Source: a virus. Taken from it: DNA of 37,142 nucleotides. The notes under the pieces were generated by a model, which was not told the DNA's origin, made no database searches, and worked only from the letters and a program-made list of their open reading frames with translations. Shown here one piece after another: positions 14,309 to 20,256 of this stretch (its first letter is position 1; every line of letters starts with the position of its first letter). Both the position numbers and the translations under genes were made by a program. The stretch covers positions 1 through 37,142 of IMG/VR virus record IMGVR_UViG_3300023094_000026, one strand, 5' to 3'.

Positions 14309-14505
14309 GGGGCCTCCTCAATTTTTATTTGCCCTTTATCTGATGTGCGCGTGAACCAATTCATCAGCTCGTTTAGAACGTCTTGCAGAACTAGCCCGTG
14401 CTTATCGCACTCGGCTACGAAGGCTTTATACTGCTCGGGCTTGCTCCAGAAGCGCACCTGGTATTTATCCTCACGGCGCTTGATGAAAATAGGGGCGTCG
14501 CTCAT
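14305..14505 (-). CDS. Small protein with ribbon-helix-helix-like pattern
   Basis: 66 residues. A short basic start, one strand (KYQVRFWS) and two helices (EQYKAFVAECDKHG; VLQDVLNELMNWFTR) resemble the beta-alpha-alpha order of Arc/MetJ-type DNA-binding proteins, which act as dimers. Could be a small transcriptional regulator of the phage. The pattern match is by eye. Confidence 0.5.
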   Translation of the reverse strand: MSDAPIFIKRREDKYQVRFWSKPEQYKAFVAECDKHGLVLQDVLNELMNWFTRTSDKGQIKIEEAP

Positions 14506-14735
14506 TTTCCCTCCAAACAGTAATCACCCCGTTGGCGGATCTCGGCGATGGCGTCGCCGGCTATGCCACATTGATCCATGCAGAAACACTCCGGGTGCTT
14601 ATGCGCGACTAACTCAAGGGCTCTCAACGCAATGGCGAGGCTCTCTTTCGCGGAGTTTCTGCCCGACTCGTACATGCTCTTTTCTTTGAAATAGGCGGTC
14701 TGTTTCCTTGTGCTCTGGTCAAACGGCGTGGTCAT
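14502..14735 (-). CDS. Small protein, unknown
   Basis: 77 residues; ATGA-coupled on both sides. A helix ESLAIALRALELVAHKH is followed by ECFCMDQCGIAG, a small Cys cluster. The pattern LxIALRALExVA...C is frequent in uncharacterised small phage proteins. No function assigned. Confidence 0.5.
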   Translation of the reverse strand: MTTPFDQSTRKQTAYFKEKSMYESGRNSAKESLAIALRALELVAHKHPECFCMDQCGIAGDAIAEIRQRGDYCLEGK

Positions 14736-14908
14736 TTCTTGGCCGCCTTTCTCTCGCGCTTTTTCTTATTTTTTAGAACCTTAAACATTGCCCGCGCGCC
14801 ACCTAAAAAAATCTCATAACTCGTGGGCGGTGTTGATGAGTATGAAATTCTATGCTCGAAATGATTCCACTCTCTGAGCACTAATTCATTAATCGTTGCC
14901 TTACTCAT
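14732..14908 (-). CDS. Small basic protein, unknown
   Basis: 58 residues from ATG at 14908, behind GGAGGCAAG and overlapping the upstream stop by 8 nt; a longer frame to 14971 has no signal. The C-terminus is strongly basic (KVLKNKKKRERKAAKK), suggesting nucleic-acid binding. No family recognised. Confidence 0.5.
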   Translation of the reverse strand: MSKATINELVLREWNHFEHRISYSSTPPTSYEIFLGGARAMFKVLKNKKKRERKAAKK

Positions 14909-15194
14909 CCTTGCCTCCATCGAGCCAGCGGTGGAAGGCGGAGAGTTGATTGTCGATGAAAGTCTCGACATACCCGCGCATCGGCTTTGAGTTAAGATTC
15001 ATTTCCTTGACCCTCTCCAGCGCCCCCACCAGCGCCCCAACCTGGGCGTCTCTCTCGGAGGCTCCGGCGAGGTAGCCGCCCTCCCAGGCGTCGGCTTTAT
15101 AGGCAAAGAAATTCTCGTTAAACCCTTTATGGCTCCAGGCGTTGTCCGCATCCCTCTCCCTTCGCGATTCGAGGCGCTTTTTTAAATCACTCAT
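14901..15194 (-). CDS. Small helical protein, unknown
   Basis: 97 residues from ATG at 15194 behind GAGGAG; it overlaps the upstream gene by 8 nt. The start MSDLKKRLESRRERDADNAW is helical and charged, the middle has aromatic/Gly YKADAWEGGYLAG. Resembles many uncharacterised phage early proteins containing an AW-x-x-GY segment. No function assigned. Confidence 0.5.
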   Translation of the reverse strand: MSDLKKRLESRRERDADNAWSHKGFNENFFAYKADAWEGGYLAGASERDAQVGALVGALERVKEMNLNSKPMRGYVETFIDNQLSAFHRWLDGGKDE

Positions 15195-15369
15195 TGGACT
15201 CCTCAACTAATCCGAACCACTCTTTTGCGTTAGAGTACAGGTCGTCTTTGTGCACCTTGAGCATGTAATCGAAGAGGTCAGAGAAATCCAATGAGTCTAA
15301 GACTTCACGACACTCGATCTTGACGGGAACTTCGGCGGTATATTGGCGGCTATCTACTCTTGCTCTCAT
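15187..15369 (-). CDS. Small protein, unknown
   Basis: 60 residues from ATG at 15369 with GGAG upstream and ATGA overlap. Contains a strand region (AEVPVKIECREV) and an acidic helix (SLDFSDLFDYMLKVHKDD). A longer frame to 15402 lacks a start signal. Family not recognised. Confidence 0.5.
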   Translation of the reverse strand: MRARVDSRQYTAEVPVKIECREVLDSLDFSDLFDYMLKVHKDDLYSNAKEWFGLVEESNE

Positions 15370-15692
15370 TTCTTCTCCTTCGCTTCGACGACACGGATGC
15401 ATTCGAGGCGGTTAGAGCTAGCGGAAATGTCCGCCCTTTTTTTATTTGGATAAGCGAACCCCTCGCTTCCTGGGTAGATGTTTATATACCACTCCCTCCC
15501 ACGCTTCTTCTTCACCAGGCGACGGCATTGCTTAGGGTGGAGCGTTTCAGTGCCTAAGTTTTCGTTGTCCATTCTTACGGCTATTGCAGCATCCAATTTT
15601 TCGGACACCCAAGTGACGGTTCCAGGACTTCCACTGACCCGAAGGTGTGGCGCAAAGGCTAAAACTCTATCCCCCACAGAGAACTTGCTCAT
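15366..15692 (-). CDS. SH3-like small protein
   Basis: 108 residues from ATG at 15692 (ATGA overlap). The first half predicts an SH3/KOW-like barrel (VGDRVLAFAPHLRVSGSPGTVTWV ... AVRMDNENLGTETLHPKQCRRLV), the second a basic stretch (KKKRGREWYINIY) and helix. Similar small barrel proteins followed by a KKR-type stretch are common in phage early operons. Function unknown. Confidence 0.55.
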   Translation of the reverse strand: MSKFSVGDRVLAFAPHLRVSGSPGTVTWVSEKLDAAIAVRMDNENLGTETLHPKQCRRLVKKKRGREWYINIYPGSEGFAYPNKKRADISASSNRLECIRVVEAKEKK

Positions 15693-15883
15693 GCCAGCCT
15701 CCACATCATCGCCAGGAATTGCTCGGCGAGAGCGTCGGCTTGGTAGTATTCGGGATTAAAAAAATCCCTACTGCGACCGATATCCCCGGTGCTCACAGAA
15801 AACCCCGCCATAACAATCAAGGCATTGTCAGTTAGGTCTATCGCCCACCCCAGCTCTTCGAGTACTTCGTCTATGGTTTTCAT
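15689..15883 (-). CDS. Small protein, unknown
   Basis: 64 residues from ATG at 15883, which overlaps the upstream TGA (ATGA); the frame is open further upstream, but only over the DUF3307 gene. Helical N-terminus (MKTIDEVLEELGWAIDL), Cys-free, ends AMMWRLA. No recognised domain. Confidence 0.55.
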   Translation of the reverse strand: MKTIDEVLEELGWAIDLTDNALIVMAGFSVSTGDIGRSRDFFNPEYYQADALAEQFLAMMWRLA

Positions 15884-16209
15884 TGGAACCCCCAAAAGGT
15901 AATCAGTGGCATCGTGGCGACCAGAATGCTGAGGTGTATGGCCTGGTCCGCACCAATCACCACGAAGAAGTTGTGAGCGTCTCTCTTGGCCCACAAATAG
16001 GACGAGGCTCGGGACGAGAAGTAGTCGACGACAAAGTGCGTGGCGCCGTTTACCAGAGCGAACTGCCAGCCGAACAGCATGAGGGGCGCGGTATAGACTG
16101 CGATATGAATCGCCAGCCACTTATTGGATTTACTCTTGCCTCGCGCCATCTTGTCGGACTGGAGTACGAAGTCACAAAAGAAGTGAGCCCAGATAACTAG
16201 GAAAATCAT
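15880..16209 (-). CDS. DUF3307-family membrane protein
   Basis: 109 residues from ATG at 16209 with GAGGAGGGA upstream. The sequence matches the DUF3307 pattern: WAHFFCDFVLQSDKMA at residues 7-22, a His-containing helix (LAIHIAVYTAPLML), then a helix with ATHFVVDYFSSR and a C-terminal hydrophobic segment (IHLSILVATMPLITFWGF). Three to four transmembrane helices with conserved H/D/Q residues in membrane. The family occurs in phages and bacteria, with no established function. It lies within six genes of the YkuD-like enzyme and a 55-residue membrane protein, so a part in lysis or membrane modification is conceivable. Confidence 0.8.
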   Translation of the reverse strand: MIFLVIWAHFFCDFVLQSDKMARGKSKSNKWLAIHIAVYTAPLMLFGWQFALVNGATHFVVDYFSSRASSYLWAKRDAHNFFVVIGADQAIHLSILVATMPLITFWGFQ

Positions 16210-16343
16210 TGTCCCTCCTCGATCTCGATGCCGAGCTGTTTTGCTAGTTCGTCGATGAAGCGATCCATCCAACCGTCAAGGTCTCCGGCGCTTCCGATTG
16301 TCCACGCGCGCTTAATAAGGCGGCGGGTTAGCTTTTTCTTCAT
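16206..16343 (-). CDS. 45-residue small protein
   Basis: ATG at 16343 behind AGGAGACGAT; ends in TGA overlapping the DUF3307 ATG. Basic start (MKKKLTRRLIKRAW), acidic helical end (DELAKQLGIEIEEGQ): a charge-polar short helix pair. Likely translated by coupling with the membrane protein downstream. Function unknown. Confidence 0.55.
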   Translation of the reverse strand: MKKKLTRRLIKRAWTIGSAGDLDGWMDRFIDELAKQLGIEIEEGQ

Positions 16344-16435
16344 ATCGTCTCCTAAAGAATCGGCGGCGGCCGGAGGGAAGCTCATGTACTGACCACGCTC
16401 CGGATGAGATCGGAGTCCAGCCACCGCCGAAAGTG
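16344..16435 (-). other. Hairpin-rich spacer downstream of the YkuD-like gene
   Basis: On the minus strand, CGGCGGTGGC can pair with GGCCGCCGCCG at the other end of the spacer, enclosing a CTCCG-ATCTCATC-CGGAG hairpin. The two nested stems occupy nearly the whole gap. No U-tract follows, so transcription probably continues; an RNA stabiliser or processing site would fit. Confidence 0.4.
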
Positions 16436-16996
16436 TTAAGCTATAGATCCATCGTTCTCGACCAACAGATACGGGAACGTCGCGACCTTATGCCGGTCAA
16501 TCAGCATGTAGCCGTAAGCCTTGAACGCATCCCACTGGGCGGGAGGCAAGGTCTGGCACCCAGCCGAAGAAGTGGTACTGGCTCCGCCACGGTGAATGTT
16601 AATCGTGTCGCCGAGCGGCGTATCCTTGAACGTGTCGTCTTTCTGCCAGCGCTGAACCACGACGCCCTTAGCTTGGCGAAACGCAGCGTAGCCGCCTCCT
16701 GGCTTCGAAATGCCGTGCTTACCCTTCTTATAGGTCCATAGGCCTGTTTTAAGCGTAGCCACGTTCTTGTAGTAGCGAGACGGATCGGTATTGCCGTTGA
16801 AGGACGCCATGTCGGTCTCGTCGATCCATACGAAGCCGTCGTCAAACATGCCGATATCGTTTTTGCCCTTCTTACCCATGGTGTCGCGGTAGTAGCCCCG
16901 AATGCCGACGAGGCACACCTTGGCTTTTTTGAGGTCCACGCCATTAGCGGCAAGAATTTTTAGTACGCGGTCTCTAGTTATCATTGGTTTAGCCAT
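16436..16996 (-). CDS. YkuD-like (L,D-transpeptidase-fold) peptidoglycan enzyme, endolysin candidate
   Basis: 186 residues. The active-site signature of the YkuD fold is present: INIHRGG (His135) and TSSAGCQTLPPAQW (Cys147), i.e. H-x-G...S-x-G-C. Before it come RFNGNTDPSRY-like FNGNTDPSRY (66-75) and TYKKGKHG-ISKP (88-99), typical of a phage subgroup of this family. It lacks a signal peptide, so a holin or other export would be needed to reach the wall. Members are often annotated as endolysins or L,D-transpeptidase-like; whether it cuts or crosslinks peptidoglycan cannot be told. Located in the leftward operon, not with the rightward cassette. Confidence 0.8.
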   Translation of the reverse strand: MAKPMITRDRVLKILAANGVDLKKAKVCLVGIRGYYRDTMGKKGKNDIGMFDDGFVWIDETDMASFNGNTDPSRYYKNVATLKTGLWTYKKGKHGISKPGGGYAAFRQAKGVVVQRWQKDDTFKDTPLGDTINIHRGGASTTSSAGCQTLPPAQWDAFKAYGYMLIDRHKVATFPYLLVENDGSIA

Positions 16997-17064
16997 AAAT
17001 ACCTCTTGAATGCCGGGGCGGTAGAACCACCCTTAGCGTTATGCCTTGGGCCCGCCCCGGAAAT
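16997..17064 (-). promoter_or_regulatory. Leader with long-range stem before the YkuD-like gene
   Basis: The gap upstream of the enzyme contains CCGGGGC (17013-17019) and GCCCCGG (17054-17060), a 7-bp G+C stem around a 34-nt loop with an inner CCC/GGG pairing. There is no U-tract on the coding side. It may control translation or mark an RNA processing site; no promoter seen. Confidence 0.35.
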
Positions 17065-17232
17065 TTAAAACAGATCATTATCTCTCATCACCAAATAGAC
17101 AACGATGAAACTGCTGATGGAATAGATCAGCGCAAATAAAATAAGCCAACCAGTTAGCTCGTGCCGTCCGCTCACAAACGCCCAGAAAGAGGCGCACGCG
17201 GAAAACGTGCTTAATATCAGCGCGGTCCTCAC
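17065..17232 (-). CDS. 55-residue two-helix membrane protein (holin candidate)
   Basis: GTG at 17232 overlaps the upstream TGA (GTGA) and the frame runs to TAA at 17065. The 55 residues begin MRTALILSTFSACASFWAFV (first hydrophobic helix), have a short polar loop SGRHE, then a second hydrophobic segment (WLILFALIYSISSFIVVYL) and a short charged tail (MRDNDLF). Two TM helices, length and position immediately upstream of the YkuD-like enzyme fit a small class II holin. An alternative overlapping frame (17078-17347) lacks coupling and looks like a shadow. Confidence 0.6.
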   Translation of the reverse strand: MRTALILSTFSACASFWAFVSGRHELTGWLILFALIYSISSFIVVYLVMRDNDLF

Positions 17233-17564
17233 AGTATCTCCACCACGGTCTCGTGCCTGATTGTGAACTTGGTATAGAGGAGCGAGCAGGTATCATCCCA
17301 ATCATGGGGATCGTTCTCATTGCCCTTCCATGCGGCGTGTACGCCAAGGGAATACGTGCCGCTCTCTAGGTCTACGTTGCCCGCCTTGATCTCTTCTAGG
17401 GTGAGTAGATAAGATGAGGCCACCTCTTCGTATAGGTCGGACCCAAGCTTGGTTGTGGGCGTGAAGAAGTACTCCTTCTCCTGGCATAGCTCCTGGGTGC
17501 CCTGGATGTTAACCAGGCGAACACAGAAGCCGCTGGGCTCGGGTCTATCAAGGGGGTTTTCCAC
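17229..17564 (-). CDS. Phage protein, unknown (111 residues)
   Basis: Start set at GTG 17564 because AGGAG lies seven bases upstream; a TTG at 17582 is possible. Predicted beta-rich domain (GFCVRLVNIQGTQELC; GTYSLGVHAAWKG; LLYTKFTIRHETVV), acidic overall. Its end is coupled to the two-helix membrane protein. No family recognised. Confidence 0.55.
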   Translation of the reverse strand: MENPLDRPEPSGFCVRLVNIQGTQELCQEKEYFFTPTTKLGSDLYEEVASSYLLTLEEIKAGNVDLESGTYSLGVHAAWKGNENDPHDWDDTCSLLYTKFTIRHETVVEIL

Positions 17565-17604
17565 TGTTAACTCCTGTTTCAATTCGGTTCCAGTTAAGGG
17601 CGGG

Positions 17605-17667
17605 TTAGGTGAGAACCCACCAGAGCCATAGGCCCCCGAGTATAATCATGTAAGTTGGGACGAACAT
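17605..17667 (-). CDS. 20-residue hydrophobic peptide
   Basis: ATG at 17667 overlaps the TAA of the Ea22-like gene (TAATG). Twenty codons, nearly all hydrophobic (MFVPTYMIIL... LWLWWVL), make a single transmembrane helix with Gly-Gly in its middle. Too short for statistics; the coupling and membrane character are the only support. A 40-nt gap follows before the next gene. Confidence 0.35.
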   Translation of the reverse strand: MFVPTYMIILGGLWLWWVLT

Positions 17668-17948
17668 TACATGCCCTCCGCCTTAGCTATGGCAGTCCAA
17701 TTTAGTTCCATCTCTTCGCTAATAATTGCGCTTGGTGGCAAGTGCCCATCCCTAAGCGCAACGAGCAGTTGCGTTGCGGCCCACAGGCGCTCTAGTAAGA
17801 GCGGAGCAGCGGCGATTAGGTTGGCGTTGGCCTCTGGATCGTTTTCGGTGAAGTCGCCGCATACCCTTGCACGGTCAGCGTTTATTATGTAAGGCCTTCC
17901 CTCGAAATCTAGGACGATGTACCACGGGCCAGGCGTGTGCTTATTCAT
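17667..17948 (-). CDS. Ea22-like/HTPGPW protein
   Basis: 93 residues with the common phage pattern HTPGPWYIV at residues 4-12 and PEANANLIAAAPLLLERLW (about 39-57). Many phages carry one or several copies of this uncharacterised protein; here a longer relative is at 12490-12852. ATGA overlap with the 38-residue exported peptide upstream. Confidence 0.75.
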   Translation of the reverse strand: MNKHTPGPWYIVLDFEGRPYIINADRARVCGDFTENDPEANANLIAAAPLLLERLWAATQLLVALRDGHLPPSAIISEEMELNWTAIAKAEGM

Positions 17949-18061
17949 CTCACACCCCCAACACTCAAGACGCTGGGCCCATACGCATCTGGTGCATGGG
18001 CTTCAACGAAGGAGGAGAAGAGGGAGAATACTAGGGCGGTGAGGTAGAGGAGCTTAAGCAT
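17945..18061 (-). CDS. 38-residue protein with signal peptide
   Basis: ATG at 18061 behind GAGGT, overlapping the upstream gene by 8 nt; TGA overlaps the next ATG. Residues 1-23 look like a Sec signal (MLKLLYLTALVFSLFSSF-VEAHA, cleavage after Ala23 or Ala21), leaving a mature peptide of only about 15 residues (PDAYGPSVLSVGGVR). It might be a tiny periplasmic peptide or a membrane peptide. Coupled on both sides. Confidence 0.55.
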   Translation of the reverse strand: MLKLLYLTALVFSLFSSFVEAHAPDAYGPSVLSVGGVR

Positions 18062-18293
18062 TAGCCACCTCGGACGCAGAGACATCAAAACCACGCTCTT
18101 CTAGGAAGATTAAATAATCATCAAATCCGTTATTCATACCCATAAGGCGCCCCTGGCGCTTGCCGTCAAGGATCGCCGCAATCATTTGGGGTACCTCTCC
18201 CGTGGAGGGAAGAGCGTGGTTGAGTTGCACAATTTTAAAGGCACGGAGAGCCGCGACGAGCGGCGACATTGGTTGTCCTTGTGGCTTAAGCAT
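18054..18293 (-). CDS. Small protein, unknown
   Basis: 79 residues from ATG at 18293, preceded by GGGGGAG; the longer frame to 18389 runs over the zinc-finger gene. Helical N-terminal part (SPLVAALRAFKIVQLNHALP), then GEVPQMIAAILDG and an acidic-aromatic stretch (GFDDYLIFLEERGFD). It overlaps its neighbours by 8 nt at each end. Family not recognised. Confidence 0.5.
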   Translation of the reverse strand: MLKPQGQPMSPLVAALRAFKIVQLNHALPSTGEVPQMIAAILDGKRQGRLMGMNNGFDDYLIFLEERGFDVSASEVANA

Positions 18294-18429
18294 CGAGAAA
18301 CTCCCCCTCTTCGTTATTAACGTGAACCATGAATATAGCCTCACAACGAAGGCAAAAACGCTCGTTATCGCCCTCGTCTCCGAATTCAAAGGTCTTGCCG
18401 CAATCCTGGCAGGTACATTGCTTAGCCAT
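18286..18429 (-). CDS. 47-residue zinc-finger protein
   Basis: ATG at 18429 to TAA at 18286, overlapping the next gene's ATG by 8 nt. Four cysteines in a C-x-C-x2-C ... C-x2-C layout (QCTCQDCGK at residues 4-12 and FCLRCEA at about 26-32) define a small zinc finger of the type found in primary sigma-like or transcription-factor ribbons. The tail is acidic (VNNEEGEFLDA). Likely a small DNA- or protein-binding factor. Confidence 0.6.
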   Translation of the reverse strand: MAKQCTCQDCGKTFEFGDEGDNERFCLRCEAIFMVHVNNEEGEFLDA

Positions 18430-18613
18430 TGGCCACCTCGTCTAGCTTCTTAGAGAGTTGGTTGATGCAAAAAGACCAGCCCCTCCCCGAGTCAGCCGCT
18501 TGGTGTACGGCGTCCTCTAGGGCCGCAAAGGCCTCACAATTCCCGATACGGTCTTCGAGTTGTCCAAGAAGCTGGATGGCGCGTCTGTAATTCATGTTAT
18601 CTCTGGTTAACAT
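18422..18613 (-). CDS. Small helical protein, unknown
   Basis: 63 residues from ATG at 18613 (TAATG overlap with the upstream stop, GGAGG seven bases before). Helical throughout with two Cys (IGNCEAFAALEDAV; WSFCINQLSKKLDEV). Overlaps the zinc-finger gene's start by 8 nt. Confidence 0.55.
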   Translation of the reverse strand: MLTRDNMNYRRAIQLLGQLEDRIGNCEAFAALEDAVHQAADSGRGWSFCINQLSKKLDEVANG

Positions 18614-19038
18614 TAGAAGCCTCCGTAGATACGAGCGAGAGCGTTAGCGCCTTCGTACTCGGTAACGGTGGCCAATACGCGGGGCTTTAGGAAGTTAACA
18701 AAGGCACCGTACTTAGGCTCTAAACCGGCAGGGGTTTTGAAACACTCAAGACCGGCTTGGTGAGCAGAGGCCACGTCGTCCTGGTAGTACGTGAGAGAGA
18801 TAGTCTTAATGCCCTTAGAGGCCTTGCGGGTGTCGTCAACACTTGGGTTGTGAGCACGAACAGCGCGGCCCGAGAGGCGATATACTTCGTTGGATACGTC
18901 AATACCGTAGAGTTGACCAAGGTGGCCCTTAGCCTTGAGCTTAGCGAATTCCTTGGCGTCAATCTGGATGGTGACGTTGGTCTCTACCTTGTAGCCGGTG
19001 TTTGAGGATTGCATGAGGCATTGAGTGATGGTGAACAT
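18613..19038 (-). CDS. Phage early protein, unknown (141 residues)
   Basis: ATG at 19038 with GGAGACTCAA. Mixed alpha/beta; TNVTIQIDAKEFAKLKAKG near the N-terminus; several Tyr and a Pro near the end. First gene after its own promoter-like element, in which it shares both the spaced promoter words and the ATCGGAGACTC ribosome-binding-site context with the exonuclease gene. No family recognised. Its strong regulatory signals suggest it is a highly expressed early protein. Confidence 0.65.
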   Translation of the reverse strand: MFTITQCLMQSSNTGYKVETNVTIQIDAKEFAKLKAKGHLGQLYGIDVSNEVYRLSGRAVRAHNPSVDDTRKASKGIKTISLTYYQDDVASAHQAGLECFKTPAGLEPKYGAFVNFLKPRVLATVTEYEGANALARIYGGF

Positions 19039-19115
19039 TTGAGTCTCCGATTAACTGACCAATAAGCTGGTCAGCGGTATGGGCATGTTCTATATCAACC
19101 AATAGAGCAATGCAA
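19039..19115 (-). promoter_or_regulatory. Promoter-like element and leader hairpin of the 141-residue gene
   Basis: Minus strand: TTGCA, 13 bases, TGATATA, AAC, then CCCATAC (19077-19115), matching the element before the exonuclease gene word for word at these blocks. Between it and ATG is a perfect CTGACCA/TGGTCAG hairpin with a 6-nt loop. Nearby TTGTGT may extend a -35. Shared blocks in two places indicate a functional element, though only a phage-specific polymerase or host sigma factor could use it; which is unknown. Confidence 0.55.
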
Positions 19116-19149
19116 CACAATAAGAGCAATAATATGAGATTTATTTAGC

Positions 19150-19281
19150 TTAAGATTGTTCAGTGGGATTAACGAACGTGAATGTAGCGTTATCGTTATC
19201 CATCTCTTCCTGTATAAGCTCTTGAAGGCGGTTCTCCCACGTGCCTTTGGTTGAGCAAGCCTTCTTATATAGTCTAGCAAT
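19150..19281 (-). other. Open frame continuing after the stop of the DUF4177 gene
   Basis: Directly behind the TGA of the DUF4177 gene, the same frame stays open for 43 more codons, to TAA at 19150. The translation looks protein-like (ACSTKGTWENRLQELIQEEM, then DNDNATFTFVNP). It has no ATG, GTG or TTG with a ribosome-binding site at its start, only a distal ATG. It may be a readthrough extension, a gene whose start is decayed, or chance. Confidence 0.35.
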
Positions 19282-19488
19282 TCAATCGAAGTCTGGGTTG
19301 GTTGGCAGTCTCTCCCTCTTGAAGGTGAAGGAACTGGCGCCCCATGCCGTCTCTTGAGAAACTAACTCCCAACCCTCAAGGCCGCGCATGTTCAGGTGAT
19401 CAATGCGGGCTCGATGATTATAGGCGGCATAGGTTATTGGATCTGGATCAAATTCGATAGTCTCTATGAGGTATTCCCACTGCTTCAT
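19282..19488 (-). CDS. DUF4177-family small protein
   Basis: 68 residues from ATG at 19488 (GAGG six bases upstream); the longer frame to 19524 has no signal. It matches the DUF4177 layout: MKQWEYLIETI at the start, LNMRGLEGWELVSQ in the middle (about 39-52) and SFTFKRERL at the end. Family function is unknown. It is the first gene of the leftward operon, about 200 nt behind the candidate early promoter. Confidence 0.75.
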   Translation of the reverse strand: MKQWEYLIETIEFDPDPITYAAYNHRARIDHLNMRGLEGWELVSQETAWGASSFTFKRERLPTNPDFD

Positions 19489-19694
19489 GCCAACCTCAAT
19501 ACCAACAGAAGAAGCAGAAGGCAATCACCCCATGAGGATAACTCTTAGGACCTATTAGCCGGAAGGGTTGTGGGGAAGCAGGGGATTGGTTGGGTTGGTG
19601 TTGCAGATTGCAGCAGTGTAGCAGCATGCATCAGGAAGGCTAGGGGTAGCATGAAAGGCCTATTTGTTAGCACCCTCTCCCTCTCCCCTCATCC

Positions 19695-19727
19695 ACCCCA
19701 TACTACCGTAGCTTACGCATTGGTCAA
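19695..19727 (-). promoter_or_regulatory. Candidate leftward early promoter
   Basis: On the minus strand TTGACC (plus 19722-19727) and TAGTAT (plus 19700-19705) are separated by 16 bp, a near-consensus sigma70-type promoter firing toward the DUF4177 gene and the whole early operon. No other similarly good pair is seen in that direction. Transcription start would be near 19692. Confidence 0.5.
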
Positions 19728-19757
19728 GCGCTAAGCGCAAGGGGATTGAAGCAGCTT

Positions 19758-19803
19758 GGATCGGGCGGGAAGGTAGGGGGGGTGGCACACCGGATCGGGC
19801 GGG
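19758..19803 (+). repeat. Two direct copies of GGATCGGGCGGG
   Basis: Exact 12-bp copies at 19758-19769 and 19792-19803, 34 bp apart start to start (about three helical turns), embedded in a G-rich tract on the plus strand. Same-face spacing suits cooperative protein binding, for example by the small terminase or an initiator. Confidence 0.5.
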
Positions 19804-19863
19804 GGAAGAGGGGTTCCAGTACCGTCCCACAATTGTTACTAGTTTGCAGTGTTGCCGTATAAA

Positions 19864-19901
19864 CAAGAACAAGAATACAGAAGCATTAGGCATTGTTCTT
19901 G
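19864..19901. repeat. 9-bp inverted repeat
   Basis: CAAGAACAA (19864-19872) and TTGTTCTTG (19893-19901) are perfect inverted copies around 20 bases. Together with the following hairpin this gives two adjacent stem-loops. Confidence 0.55.
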
Positions 19902-19902
19902 C

Positions 19903-19935
19903 GATCCCTCATCTTTAAGGGGATCTTTGTTATTT
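19903..19935 (+). terminator. Possible intrinsic terminator
   Basis: GATCCC pairs with GGGATC (19920-19925) around an 11-nt loop, followed by TTTGTTATTT. The stem is short (6-7 bp) and the T-run is interrupted, so efficiency would be modest. It could isolate the late promoter from upstream rightward transcription. Confidence 0.35.
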
Positions 19936-20227
19936 GAAAGTATCGAGGATTCTAGAAGACGAATTTCTCCCACTACAGGGAGTTCATTCTTGATGGATCT
20001 AGAGGTTTCTTCCTTCCTCTTAAGATCTGATCCATCCGGAGTAGTAGGCTTAAGGGTGTAGTCCTTCTTGGTCTACCTACCCTCTGGGAGAATCCCCTCG
20101 GTGTCTAATAGGACAGCGGTCTTGCCCTAGAAGCTCTGCCTTGTGCCTTGCGCTTAACCCACTACTCCAGACACCCCGCCTTGATTTGTGAAACTATTAC
20201 GGCGTGCCTGTATTTCTATGTTGAGGC

Positions 20228-20256
20228 TTTACACGGAAGTTTAGCAAGGGTAGAAC
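20228..20256 (+). promoter_or_regulatory. Candidate rightward late promoter
   Basis: TTTACA (20228-20233), 17 bp, TAGAAC (20251-20256), 34 bases before the first ATG of the packaging operon. Five of six and four of six matches to the sigma70 boxes with ideal spacing. Confidence 0.45.

Noticed and set aside
17078-17347. 89-codon frame overlapping the two-helix membrane gene
   Set aside because: No coupling to neighbours and overlaps two better-supported genes; the GTGA-coupled 55-codon frame fits better.
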